A stretch of 64,000 nt of DNA. Source: Strongylocentrotus purpuratus. Taxonomy: Eukaryota; Echinodermata; Echinoidea; Camarodonta; Strongylocentrotidae. Position numbers and translations under genes: made by a program. The stretch lies in NCBI RefSeq assembly GCF_000002235.5, contig NW_022145601.1:22919389-22983388 (forward strand). The letters run 5' to 3'. Below the pieces are notes generated by a model. The model saw only the letters and a program-made list of their open reading frames with translations, did no database searches and was not told where the DNA came from. This document shows positions 34,101 to 40,449 of this stretch, one piece after another (the stretch's first letter is position 1; every line of letters begins with the position of its first letter).

Positions 34101-37100
34101 CCCTGAAGTGCTACCGAACTACCATTATCGTGATGACGCCTTGCTCCTACGTGGAGCAATATACGACTACGTCAAGGAAGTTGTGGACCACCATTACGGT
34201 AAAGTAACCACAATCGCGAACGCTTCTTAGAAATCAAGTCAAGGGCGATTTCAATACTCTACCTCTAATAGTAATCATGAACAGATTATGCCATTGTATT
34301 GCTCGCAGATTTTAAAAAAAGAAAGGCCATCGAAATTGCCTTAGGTTGAGTTTTTCAAAGAATTCGTGACTGGTATTGTCTTAATTCAGAGGAGAGGAAA
34401 TTCACTTGCCATCAGGAACGATCTAACGCACCCTTTGGATGACTGATTTAATTTGAACGGATCTGGGCCCCATCTTAATAAAGAGTTCATATCAATCGCA
34501 ACTTTGTACTTTAGAGAGAGAAGACTGCAAACTTGCGATTGACTGGGGGACTAATTGCGATTGATTTGGATCAATTGCAACTCTTTATAAGAAGGGGCCC
34601 TGGATTACATTTGTGTGTACCACGCAAGCGTCGGGCGATATTCAGTGTTTTGTTTGTGCCCAATGTTCTACTGTGAGGCGATAGTGTATGTGTAGGAGGG
34701 GGGGAGGACTGTGATGTGAATCAATCATTAATAGATATAAATATTTCGTTCACTCATACGCTATAGAGTACTATTTAGTTGATGAAATCAATATCCTTTT
34801 CCCGTATTTTCGTCTGGCACAAATTAGATTTATAACTTTCTTTAAACCTTGTTTTTGTATTTAAGAGAAAATAATAATCACATAATGAACATTCGTCATT
34901 GCACACGTACGTCTTTGTTTTCTTTAATTGTGTTGTGACATGATCCTTGTTATTCTTAACCAAGGGACAAATAATTTCTATATCACAGATGAATGATCAA
35001 TAAATGTTCTCTCTCATCTAATTATGACGATAAATCGTTCCCTAATGCATCCCATATCGTTAATAAGTAAAAGGCATTGGAAATCCCTGTTCTTATTCAG
35101 ACTTCAACAATTTATATTAAATCAGCGGCCAGTGAGGCTCCCTAAACGATTTCATCGGCTCGTTTGAATCATTCGGCCACCCTTTATGATCCCGGACAGA
35201 CCTCAACGATTAAAAGATTTCAACGTCAACTGCACTGATTTATCTAAGAGTCGATCATTTTACTCCTTAACATAAGGAGAATGGCAAAAACAGGTGATCA
35301 CCACAGATACCCATTATCTTCTTGGTGGGAAGAGACAATTGAATGTATTGTCAAAAAGTGTTAGTGCCGCGAATGGGACCCGAACCGTTTATCGTGTGTT
35401 TCACAGTCCAGTGACAAATCTACTAGACCACGGGACCTCTAAAATATCTTAAATGCCGCAGAATAGTAAACTCAGTTGCAGCTGGAGATAAAATGTTCAT
35501 GTACCGTATACAATTTTACGTTGGCATGATAAATAAGATATTAAAAACTTATGTGTGTCTTAAGATTACGTATTCTAACAATATAGCAGATAAAATGAGA
35601 CCGTATCGCTGCATTATTATTTTCTCATGCGTGTTTGTTTACTTCCAGATGTTCCCGGGAAGATAGCTGCCGACCATGAATTGCAGGAATGGATCCGGTT
35701 CATGGGGACCAAGCCTAAATTTGATGGAGAGGTCATAGGTCACATGAAGGTACTCCATACTATCCAAATGGCGTGGTTGAAAATCCACTCTTTTGAGGAT
35801 TAATATGACTTTTATATCACTTCAGTTTTAGAGCGCCGCGTCGCATTTCTCTCTGTAGCCGCTCCAGCTTTGAGTAGCGGCTCATACAATTTAGGCTTAA
35901 TAATAAACATGGGGATAGAAAATAGGATTTCACTTTAAAAGCAGCAAAAATGTTGGAGAAAAATTAAGTATCGGTGTTATGCTGAGACCTTAGACAAATT
36001 TTTGTTGTTGATAAAGCGGATCAAATCGGTAGCAACGTTATAATTTCCAAGTATAAATATATAATAATATTTAAAAATGTGCGGTTGATTCATTTTGTGA
36101 GGTCCCGTATTAGAACTCGTTGATATTGTTCAATGAGTATTGAGGCTTACCGTGCTCTACAACAGACGGATCTTGTTTTCAAAAATGTGAAAATAGCTCA
36201 TTTTAAATAAAAATGGGGCTAATGACTCTCAGAAATAATGTCATGAAAAGGGGCAAACAAGTTTTAAAGGCATGGTATTATTTTACTGAAATAATGAGAT
36301 TCAGAGTTTTTTTTAAAGATTTTTTAGACCTGTATTTGACAAATAAAAATATTAAAAGATGAAATAAAAACGCTCATAGGAATTATGCCTAATGTTTTGT
36401 TTATACTAGTAGAAACGTTTTTATCTATGGACCTATCGCATACCATCGTCCATTGATTGATCAATAAATTCGCTGATACCCATTTTTCTTTTTCTCTCTC
36501 TCTCTCTCTCTTAGGGACTTCCTAATGATGGCCATTTTGAAACCGCGGAAGAGATCACCACCTTTGTTACGGATTGTATCTTTATCTTTAGCGCTGCTCA
36601 TGCTGCAGCGAACTTCGGCCAGTATGATAACTATGGTTTTCCCCCGGCCTACCCTCTCTGGATGAATGGATCACCGCCGCAGGATAAGGTAAGATTGAGA
36701 TGGGACAACGATCGAGTGCGCATATCAAGTCCATTCGGAAATTTATCTCCCGAGATATACACATTAAAATGATAAATGCGGCTAATTTGCGGCTATTAAA
36801 CGAGACGCGAAATTATTTTGTATTGTTTAACAAAAGCCATAGATTGGCCGATGGAAGCCTTTCAAATTTACCCCATAAAATAAGCAACTCTGAACCTTAA
36901 ATTACGTAACTTAACCTTCATCCGATCAGACTCACGCATTTTAGACTTGGGTTTTATTACATGAGTATATTTTGTTTGGTGGGGGTGCCAAACTATTAAA
37001 GAGTATGGCACTTGAATTTCTATCAATATTATTATTATGATTATCATTATCATTATTACTACTTTTATTATGATGATGATGATTATTATAATGATGACGT

Positions 37101-38253
37101 TTGTTATTATTATTATTATTTTTATCAGTATCATAGTTATTATAATTATTATTGTAATTTTGAATTGTTATCAATTATTATATCATTATTACTTTAAATA
37201 TTATCACTATTTTATCACCATTATGATTATTATTTTTATTATCGTTAATGATTATCATTGTTATTACTGTTATCATTATCAAATTACATTCTTATTGTTA
37301 TTAATTCCATCATTTATGTTGCTGTTGTTATTGTTTTTATTGTTACACAACCACTTTTGAATATTAGTATTCTTTATTTCTCAAGACTCCTCTCACGGAG
37401 GCAGACATCGTCAAGAATCTACCCAACAAGGATCAGACCTTGAACACCATGGTATTCACAAAGATCCTCAGCACCCGAGGCAGCAAGCCTCTGGGAGACT
37501 TTGAGGTGCAGTACATGCATGGTGCTACCTATCAAAAGGCCTTGAAGAAGTAAGTTTCAGAGCTTTCTGCAATTTTAAGATTTGGTGAAAGACGAGATGT
37601 GCAGAATCTAGTACCATTGCACTCATGATCATTCACTATTTGTGTAATATTAGGTGGCGAGGTGCCGGTATACAGTACGTTAAATCGTTTCTAGTTCTAA
37701 TTTGTTATCATTTTGAAAATGTCTCCTCCTTTGTTATTCCTGCTTGTTCACTAAATTAAGGGGGATAATTGTCCTCGGGGGTTATTTTTCTCGGGGGGGG
37801 GGGGGTAATTGTCCGGGGGATGATTGCCCAGGGGGTAATTGTCCTAGAATCGTCACAGAGCTGCCAATTCCTGTTTTTATTGATCGTAACTACAAAATAT
37901 AAAGCTTTCCTATTTTTAAACAGATTTGGCTAAAGACTTTCACTGATCGGTTACTTTAATTGTTCTGATCTAATAAAAAACAAACTAATTATCATCAGGG
38001 TTGCCTTCCCATTGAGTCAATAGAGTACAAATATATATCCATTAATGTATATTCATATTCCCCCCCACCCCTTTCCCCTCTCCCTCTCCATCTCTCTCTC
38101 TATCTCTCTCTCTCTCTCTCTCTCATTCTCTCCCCTAGATTCCGAGCTGAACTCAAACGCATTGGAGACATAATCGACAAACGGAATGAGACAAGAGAAG
38201 AGAAGTATCTTTGGCTTCATCCACGCGAAGTGCCTAACTCTATCGCAATCTAG
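9882..38253 (+). CDS. PLAT-domain lipoxygenase, copy B (13 exons, complete)
   Basis: Joined exons: 9,882-10,367; 14,208-14,261; 24,837-24,881; 25,964-26,092; 29,711-29,808; 32,370-32,502; 32,988-33,083; 33,423-33,637; 33,939-34,198; 35,649-35,749; 36,515-36,688; 37,386-37,549; 38,139-38,253. They sum to 2,070 bp (689 residues plus stop), all phases agree, and the length matches the family (human 5-LOX has 673). Lipoxygenases add dioxygen to polyunsaturated fatty acids to make hydroperoxides. Residues about 10-125 form the PLAT domain for membrane and Ca2+ binding. The iron ligands are present: His373, His378 (HESVSH), His568, Asn572 (HAAANFGQ) and C-terminal Ile689. Gly421 in INYKGL aligns with the Ala/Gly site that controls stereochemistry; Gly predicts an R-lipoxygenase. 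The start MGNKSSKR fits an N-myristoylation signal. Closest relatives I can recall are coral 8R- and allene-oxide-synthase-linked lipoxygenases. The exact product is not deducible. Confidence 0.93.
10955..12050. mobile_element. TIR-bounded element with internal degenerate minisatellite
   Basis: Ends are inverted copies: CAGGCCCCGCTGAACG at 10,961 and the reverse complement of CGTTCTGCGGGCCCTG near 12,040. Between them lie about eight degenerate units containing GATGAGCATATTTTGATACC, TGACACTGGCAGGTCACTAA, TTGGCGTGGGGTCCAGGGGG and GGAAGCTCAGGGGTTTTAGG, at about 110-150 bp spacing. Related single units are at 8,659-8,950 and, inverted, 26,980-27,250. Probably a non-autonomous DNA transposon whose inner repeats vary in number. 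Confidence 0.75.
12060..12860 (+). repeat. Tandem repeats in intron 1
   Basis: A block with TCTCGGAAAATTATGTCATT, TTTGTAAATCACCGGTATCG and AATTAGAAAT occurs twice (about 12,130-12,215 and 12,300-12,395). A second unit, poly-C then CGATC and GGGA(T/A)AATCGCAACT followed by a pyrimidine tract, occurs near 12,455 and 12,620, with a partial copy near 12,810. Frames open across the pyrimidine tracts are not genes. Confidence 0.65.
13751..13799. repeat. Perfect-looking hairpin in intron 1
   Basis: TCACTTATGATGACATAGCC and GGCTTTGCCATCATAAGTGA face each other around ATATTGATAT. Arms are about 23 bp with one or two mismatches. Probably a tiny foldback element. Confidence 0.65.
14208..14261 (+). CDS. 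Lipoxygenase copy B exon 2
   Basis: 18 codons (NFLGLLPKTAGKDKIGER) between ...TTTTAATTCAAG and GTGAGT, phase 0 at both ends. It forms the linker after the PLAT domain; the spacing from the PLAT end to LPKDENF in exon 3 agrees with coral 8R-lipoxygenase to within about ten residues. Being short, this is the least certain exon together with exon 3. Confidence 0.8.
14464..14580 (-). mobile_element. LINE 3' tail
   Basis: On the minus strand the sequence reads GGGCCTCCACGGAAAACAGT, then a GGTGGAGCCACCC-type segment and ends in repeated AATA (plus-strand TTTATTTATTTATTTATT). This is the familiar 3' end of an invertebrate CR1/L2-like LINE; a related tail is at 60,895-60,960. Confidence 0.6.
14813..15025. 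mobile_element. Foldback element in intron 2
   Basis: CTGAAGGCTTTTTTGTGCTC and GAGCACAAAAAGCCCTCAG are inverted end words; the arms, about 80 bp, also share ACAATAGGGGCAGCGTAATT / AAATTGCACTGCCCCCATTG and AAGGGATGGAT / ATCCATCCCTT. A short adjoining palindrome with GAGGTTATTT and AAATAACCTC lies at 15,058-15,152. Confidence 0.75.
15035..15240 (+). pseudogene. Possible decayed copy of the exon 2 region
   Basis: ATAAAATTGTCTTTAAGAG, GAGGTTATTT and TTTGACTTTCAAG repeat the sequence just upstream of exon 2 (14,069-14,145), and they are followed by AGAACATCCTGGGATTCTGC, which resembles the exon start AGAACTTCCTGGGGCTCCTC. The reading is not open in the same way and no good donor follows. It could instead be a repeat that happens to abut exon 2. 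Confidence 0.35.
16640..17200 (+). repeat. Minisatellite with GAAGACGATTCGTTGTACCG core, locus 1
   Basis: About 4.5 units of 108-178 bp share AAGAAGACGATTCGTTGTAC, CTCGACTCTTAATC, CTGAATTCAGTT, a poly-C run, GCGCAAAGCGCG and GACGTTTCATT. The same family in the same orientation is at 61,750-62,570. Confidence 0.85.
17251..17545 (-). mobile_element. G-rich hAT-like MITE
   Basis: The minus strand begins ACATGGGCGGATCCGGATTT and contains GGGGGTGCTTGGGGTGCTGC and a palindromic CCCCCTGAA/TTCAGGGGG pair. It is one of several CATGGGCG- or CAG-starting elements in the window. Confidence 0.55.
19080..19400. repeat. Paired inverted MITE debris with poly-C/poly-G
   Basis: GCGGCTGGCTGAGAAGTTGCG (19,150) and its inverse CGCAACGACTCAGCTAGCCG (19,302) face each other across about 150 bp, each next to a C- or G-run. 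The same GCGGCTGGCTGAGTCGTTGC word occurs at 63,837. Arms of a larger foldback or two converging MITE copies. Confidence 0.55.
19785..21620 (+). pseudogene. Decayed L1/Tx1-like LINE ORF2
   Basis: The left part encodes the end of an endonuclease domain (SRLDYWLVSRQ, DHNAVSLKVETSEE) and the following linker (GYWKINNQLL). The right part, from about 20,795, encodes the C-terminal region with a CDICKETENTFYILLKCN zinc-knuckle-like motif. The reverse transcriptase core is missing between them and several frames are broken. It resembles, but is not a close copy of, the element at 50,126-55,940. Confidence 0.8.
20518..20790. mobile_element. GC-rich insert within the LINE relic
   Basis: A sharp change from AT-rich LINE sequence to GC-rich sequence full of CGACCGACCG, CGGGCGGCGACC, GCGGCGACCGAGCG and GCTCGGTGGCCG words, with short inverted pairs (GAGCAGCGACCGACCG / CTCGGTCGCTGCT). 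It sits where the reverse transcriptase core is missing. Probably a small non-autonomous DNA element; class unknown. Confidence 0.5.
21672..22605. mobile_element. 934-bp foldback with TA flanks and tRNA-like arms
   Basis: The ends CACTGTTGCTCATAACGGTG and its exact inverse lie at 21,672 and 22,605, each directly flanked by TA, as in Tc1/mariner-type insertions. The two arms of about 450 bp are almost identical inverted copies around a loop of about 35 bp (22,120-22,152). Each arm carries a tRNA-like stretch. The twin open frames at 21,864-22,157 and 22,143-22,412 are the same sequence read from each arm and are not genes. Confidence 0.9.
22281..22345 (+). ncRNA. tRNA-like (SINE head) sequence, right arm
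   Basis: TGGTTCAGTGACAAAGCAAT resembles a pol III A box, GGCCTCGTAACTGTGAGGCC can form an anticodon-arm hairpin and GGATCAACACC resembles a degenerate B box. The inverse copy is at 21,933-21,998 in the left arm. It is a tRNA-derived relic, not a functional tRNA. Confidence 0.5.
23226..23855 (+). mobile_element. L2/CR1-like LINE 3' end
   Basis: The frame at 23,226-23,552 reads TEHILSPILLRLNWLPVKK, a motif preserved at the C-terminus of L2/CR1-group ORF2 proteins (usually T..L..LHWLPV...I..K). About 300 bp of 3' UTR end in GTAAAGCACATAGAG, GCGCTGTATAAAAAATG and TTATTATTATT, the classic L2-type tail. Strongly 5'-truncated. Confidence 0.8.
24837..24881 (+). CDS. Lipoxygenase copy B exon 3
   Basis: 15 codons (MASLPKDENFSFSDK) between TTTTTGTATTTCAG and GTAATA, phase 0 at both ends. 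LPKDENF aligns with the LPRDVQF/LPRDIQF motif at the start of the catalytic domain in coral and human lipoxygenases. Confidence 0.88.
25964..26092 (+). CDS. Lipoxygenase copy B exon 4
   Basis: 43 codons (FDLMALLMRLKLEH onward to PPHFPKPS) between CAATCGCAG and GTAAGT, phase 0. ERWESLEDLENVYK aligns with the SSWNDFADFEKIF segment of human 5-lipoxygenase. Confidence 0.92.
26597..26974. mobile_element. MITE rich in GCGTA / TACGC words
   Basis: Ends are inverted copies of about 38 bp: TGCGTAGAGTTCTGTAGTGT at the left and the inverse of ACACTACGCAACTCTACGTA at the right. The interior repeats GCGTA or TACGC well over a dozen times. No coding capacity. Confidence 0.7.
26980..27250 (-). repeat. Intron 1 minisatellite family, inverted fragment
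   Basis: The minus strand reads AAGCTCGGGGGTTTTAGGCG, GTCAGATGAGCATATTTTTA and GTGTCACAAATA-like words of the 10,955-12,050 element, and the block CCCCGAGCTTTNGGGGGTTTATGG followed by CACGCCTATATTATATATACA occurs twice (near 27,060 and 27,180). Confidence 0.65.
27580..28090. repeat. Inverted and direct repeats in intron 4
   Basis: GGAAGCTCGAACACCGGCGC and GCCGGTGTTGGAGCTTCC form a GC-rich hairpin near 27,830-27,880, with flanking inverse words TTTTCACAAGAAAA / TTTTCTTGTGAA. ATTCACGAAA...AATCGCGGCAATNATGATG occurs twice (27,697 and 28,040). A decayed composite element. Confidence 0.5.
29711..29808 (+). CDS. Lipoxygenase copy B exon 5
   Basis: Begins SMENWKSDKEFGNQRL after TCAATAAAAG and ends CTKIPP plus two bases of a split Asn codon before GTAAGT. 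FGNQRLSGCNPAMIRLCT aligns with the highly conserved FGYQFLNGCNPVLIRRCT of lipoxygenases. Confidence 0.95.
30018..30132 (+). pseudogene. Coding-like segment 1 in intron 5
   Basis: Frame reads IQLSEKISEAFKEYDDEILF, then LLNEKKERQYALRRPFQ before a GTACCA/AAAAGGTGAGT region that could act as a splice donor. A diverged copy (FQFSAKITEAFKEYNDNI) lies at 31,268-31,360, so the peptide-level pattern has been repeated. It is not part of the lipoxygenase catalytic domain by alignment. Origin unknown: relic of a duplicated exon or of a transposon ORF. Confidence 0.4.
30828..31360 (+). pseudogene. Coding-like segments 2-4 in intron 5, split by a MITE
   Basis: After CTTAG, the 28-bp word GGCATATGGCGTGATTTTCA... 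(30,828-30,855) is interrupted by a MITE and then recurs at 31,187-31,214 with one change. The frame reads RDFQFSDNISEKWFVCGFNK, followed by DFQFSAKITEAFKEYNDN up to about 31,360. SEKWFVCGF also occurs alone at 30,249-30,278. A patchwork of short repeats of one original sequence; function unknown. Confidence 0.4.
30856..31186. mobile_element. hAT-like MITE with poly-G/poly-C
   Basis: Starts CAGGCGCGTACACAAG then a long G-run and ends in a C-run of over 20 and GTGGCTGCGTGTCTG, an imperfect inverse of the start. AAAAGGTGACCTTACC and AAATTTCGAGACC are shared with the element at 63,516-63,890. Confidence 0.7.
32010..32166 (-). mobile_element. hAT-like MITE fragment
   Basis: The minus strand begins ACATGGGCGTGTGCAGGATT and runs through GGGGGGTGAAGCATGATGC to GGGGTCCAGGGGCATAACCC. 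It resembles other CATGGGCG-starting elements here. A CA microsatellite follows at 32,217-32,243. Confidence 0.55.
32370..32502 (+). CDS. Lipoxygenase copy B exon 6
   Basis: Completes the Asn codon and encodes FAVDDKDVEPLLEGLTVSE onward to LLKDLPCADERK before GTAATG, phase 0. RLFIIDLKLLKDL aligns with NIFIVDFELLDGI of human 5-lipoxygenase. Confidence 0.94.
32988..33083 (+). CDS. Lipoxygenase copy B exon 7
   Basis: 32 codons (ITAPIALFFVNKDKYLMPVA onward to PAPNNP), between CCGTCAG and GTAAAT, phase 0. It matches the conserved APICLLY...IVPIAIQLNQ block. Intron 7 opens with a GAT microsatellite (33,099-33,250). Confidence 0.95.
33423..33637 (+). CDS. Lipoxygenase copy B exon 8, first two iron ligands
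   Basis: Begins VFYPTDPEYTWILAKCY after TTATTGCAG. VHESVSHIGSTHLIGE carries His373 and His378, the first two iron ligands. The exon must end in ATC AAC TA before a weak GTTAGG donor, because TAC then joins exon 9 as INYKG, matching the family INTKA. If the intron were retained, AAC would be followed by an in-frame TAG. Confidence 0.9.
33638..33938 (+). other. Intron 8 of copy B
   Basis: 301 bp, with an ATAATG-type microsatellite at 33,684-33,830. Weak donor GTTAGG, standard acceptor TTTTATAG. Confidence 0.8.
33939..34198 (+). CDS. Lipoxygenase copy B exon 9, stereocontrol glycine
   Basis: Opens with the last base of Tyr419, then Lys420 and Gly421, the latter at the Ala/Gly stereochemistry site. 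GAVGMADVIKRSYSTWRFD and LPNYHYRDDALLLRGAIYDY match the family (DIPYYFYRDDGLLVWEAI in human 5-LOX). Ends VVDHHY plus one base of a split Asp codon before GTAAAG. Confidence 0.94.
34199..35648 (+). other. Intron 9 of copy B
   Basis: 1.45 kb of AT-rich sequence. A tRNA-like stretch lies on the minus strand at 35,366-35,438; inverted words TTGCGATTGACTGGG / GATTGATTTGGATCAATTGC occur near 34,530. Otherwise nothing recognisable. Confidence 0.7.
35366..35440 (-). ncRNA. tRNA-like sequence (SINE head), not a functional tRNA
   Basis: On the minus strand GAGGTCCCGTGGTCTAGTAG resembles a tRNA 5' half with A box, CTGTGAA could be a His-type (GTG) anticodon loop and GGTTCGGGTCCC is a good B box. The acceptor ends do not pair, so it is a tRNA-derived SINE or pseudogene. 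Confidence 0.5.
35649..35749 (+). CDS. Lipoxygenase copy B exon 10
   Basis: Completes the Asp codon and encodes VPGKIAADHELQEWIRFMG onward to GHMK before GTACTC, phase 0. DHELQEWI matches the DPELQDFV segment of the family. Confidence 0.92.
35750..36514 (+). other. Intron 10 of copy B
   Basis: AT-rich, nothing recognisable; it ends in a CT dinucleotide repeat that forms the polypyrimidine tract of exon 11. Confidence 0.75.
36515..36688 (+). CDS. Lipoxygenase copy B exon 11, third and fourth iron ligands
   Basis: 58 codons, phase 0. IFIFSAAHAAANFGQYDNYG carries His568 and Asn572, aligned with the iron-binding His550 and Asn554 of human 5-LOX (SAQHAAVNFGQYD). The usual SWIPNAPPTMR is replaced by GFPPAYPLWMN, a local divergence. 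Confidence 0.95.
37386..37549 (+). CDS. Lipoxygenase copy B exon 12
   Basis: Encodes TPLTEADIVKNLPNKDQ onward to GATYQKALK plus two bases of a split Lys codon before GTAAGT. Nine of 19 residues from 606 to 624 differ from copy A, then none to the end of the exon. Leu625 aligns with Leu607 of human 5-LOX (WALSQ against KILST). Confidence 0.95.
38139..38253 (+). CDS. Lipoxygenase copy B exon 13 and stop
   Basis: Follows a CT-repeat acceptor and encodes FRAELKRIGDIIDKRN onward to REVPNSIAI and TAG. The C-terminal isoleucine (Ile689) is the fifth iron ligand; PNSIAI is close to PNSVAI of human 5-LOX. Confidence 0.96.
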
Positions 38254-38314
38254 CTCCTAAATGTCAAGAGAGAAAATACATCAAATAGCTGTTGACTTTG
38301 TTGAGTAAAAATAG

Positions 38315-38320
38315 AATAAA
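38315..38320 (+). promoter_or_regulatory. Probable polyadenylation signal, copy B
   Basis: AATAAA 62 bases after the stop codon, followed by GTTCGTTGTGG; preserved in copy A. A later AATAAA cluster near 39,957 could give a longer 3' UTR. Confidence 0.6.
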
Positions 38321-38830
38321 GTTCGTTGTGGATAGTCGATCTTTTAATGGTTATGGATTAATCTTTTGAAGATACACATGTACACAGAATAGAGACTTCG
38401 TGAAACACAAGTTTGCGATTTTCTGCTTGCGTAAATGTTAGAAAATGTCTATTTAGATATACGTTAAGAAAATTCTAACTTTTGAACAGTTTGTTTTTCA
38501 AGTCCTAACCTTTAATTTAAACAAACGTTGTGTTCCTTGATTATACATGCATTTACATCGTTCTTTGATATTCTGTGGCATGGTCATGTTTTTATATCTA
38601 GTATATATGCTAAGATTTTGTTTTTACCACGGGGATTTGCATGTACTGCATGTACTCATTCGTTATATTCTGTGTCATGGTCATGTTTTTGTAAGCTAAG
38701 AATGTTTGTTTCCACGAGGTTTTCATGTTTGTACTCATTCTTATATATTCTGTGTCATGGTAATGATTTTATATCTAGTACGCTAAGAATTTGTGTTTCC
38801 AAGAGGTTTTCCTGTATGCACTCATTCTTT

Positions 38831-39219
38831 GGCAAGGCCATGGAAAATAGAATAACATCTTTTGAAATGTGGATTTACAGAAGAATGATGAAAATATCCT
38901 GGAAACGAATGAAAACCAACAAAGAGATATTGCACATGCCAGGGTGTAAACAAATTGCACTAGTAGGATTAATTAAGGAAAGAAAAATCAATACTTTGGT
39001 CATGTTAAAAAGGCACCAAAGCCTCTTAAAGGAAGTATTTTGGAAGGAAAAGTGGAAGGAAGTAGACTGAGAGGGAGACCCAGAATCAACTGGGAAGAGA
39101 ATGTCAAGAACTGGAGTGGACTAAAACTGCAAGAGTGCACCAGAATGGCAGAAGATAGAGTGAAATGGAGAGATGTTGCAATCAACCTCCGAACCGGGAG
39201 AAGATACTTAGATAGATAG
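38831..39219 (+). mobile_element. 5'-truncated LINE 3' end, copy B
   Basis: 389-bp insert with an 11-bp direct duplication ACTCATTCTTT on both sides (38,820-38,830 and 39,220-39,230) and a GATAGATAG tail. ITSFEMWIYRRMMKISWKRM and, in a shifted frame, MAEDRVKWRDVAINLRTGRR are from the end of a LINE ORF. Same insertion as 2,916-3,303, so older than the gene duplication. Confidence 0.9.
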
Positions 39220-40449
39220 ACTCATTCTTTATATTCTGTGTCACGATCTTGTTTTTATATCTGGTATGCTAGACAAAATATTTCCACGGGGATTTGCATG
39301 TATGTACTCATTCTTTTATATTCTGTATCATGATCATGTTTTTATATTTAGTATGGTAAGAAATTTTGTTTCCACGGGGAATTTATGTTAATCATGTACT
39401 ACTTGTGGTTTCTGGAATGGTTTTTGTTATGACAGTTTGCATATTATATCCTTCTAGTTGAGGTTGGATCAATTCAGCTATTTTCTCTGTACGACTCGAC
39501 ATGAACAATGTTATTTGTATGTTTTTGTTTATAGGGACGTGTAGGATTTATAGTAACAGTAGCATTTATTTTAGATGGGTGTCTGTATGATATTTTTAAT
39601 CATTTAAATACACATTATTGCTCAGTTGTCCTTATTCTGCAATGTGTATGTTTTTAATTTGTGTATTTTCATTCACAAAATATGGTGTGACATGTTGATC
39701 ATGCATATTCCCTTGTGTTTACGTACATTTGTTATCTGCTTGCTTTAATGTGTTCACCTTTCTGCATTAATCATGTTACATACATGTAATTTAACTACAG
39801 GAATTGTATGCACTACTCGTGTAAAACTCTGTAAAAAAGCATTGTTATGCTAACAACGCTGAGTAGGGCCATCCCTCCGTTTTCCTTTTTAAGAAGTGTG
39901 TCTTGATGATCGTAAATTTATATTTTGTTGATGTTTTTTTTTTTTATTCACGGAAAATAAATACAATACAATAGTTTAAATACAAGACAGTATATAAATA
40001 TATATAGGGCCCAGGAGTTCCGTGTGCCAGAATTTAAACTCTTGAAAGGAATAAAAAACGAGCTGTCCGTTCAACAGAGAACTGAAGAAAAGAAGAGATT
40101 AGAAGTATAAAGTTGAACAAAGTTTATTAACTGAAATACGTTAACAGCTGCTGCCATCGGCATTCAAATGCAAGTATAGGTTAAATATGGTTGATGCAAA
40201 GATAATGAATCATTGGCGAAATTACAGCAACATGTACTCATGTACCAATATCTGAGCTCAGTATAACATTGTCATAACAGGTTGAGTACTCAATTAAATG
40301 CTGCAAATTATAGCAGAGTAAAAATTACCGATCAAGTATTTCCGGTTTCAATGATTTACTGTTCATTCATTCCGGAGAAATTAATATTTCGTATAAATAC
40401 AAAAACCTGTTGCGTAGGGGTCCAGCGGATGCGTCACGCGATTTGCAAA

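Larger units (their letters stand above)
36837..40449 (+). repeat. Segmental duplication block, copy B
   Basis: Collinear counterpart of 668-4,529, running from intron 11 through the stop codon and 2.2 kb of 3' flank, with the same microsatellite (37,024-37,345), LINE fragment and end point. Differences are mainly small indels in homopolymers and microsatellites, the missing 190-bp insert, and a cluster of substitutions in exon 12. Confidence 0.93.
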
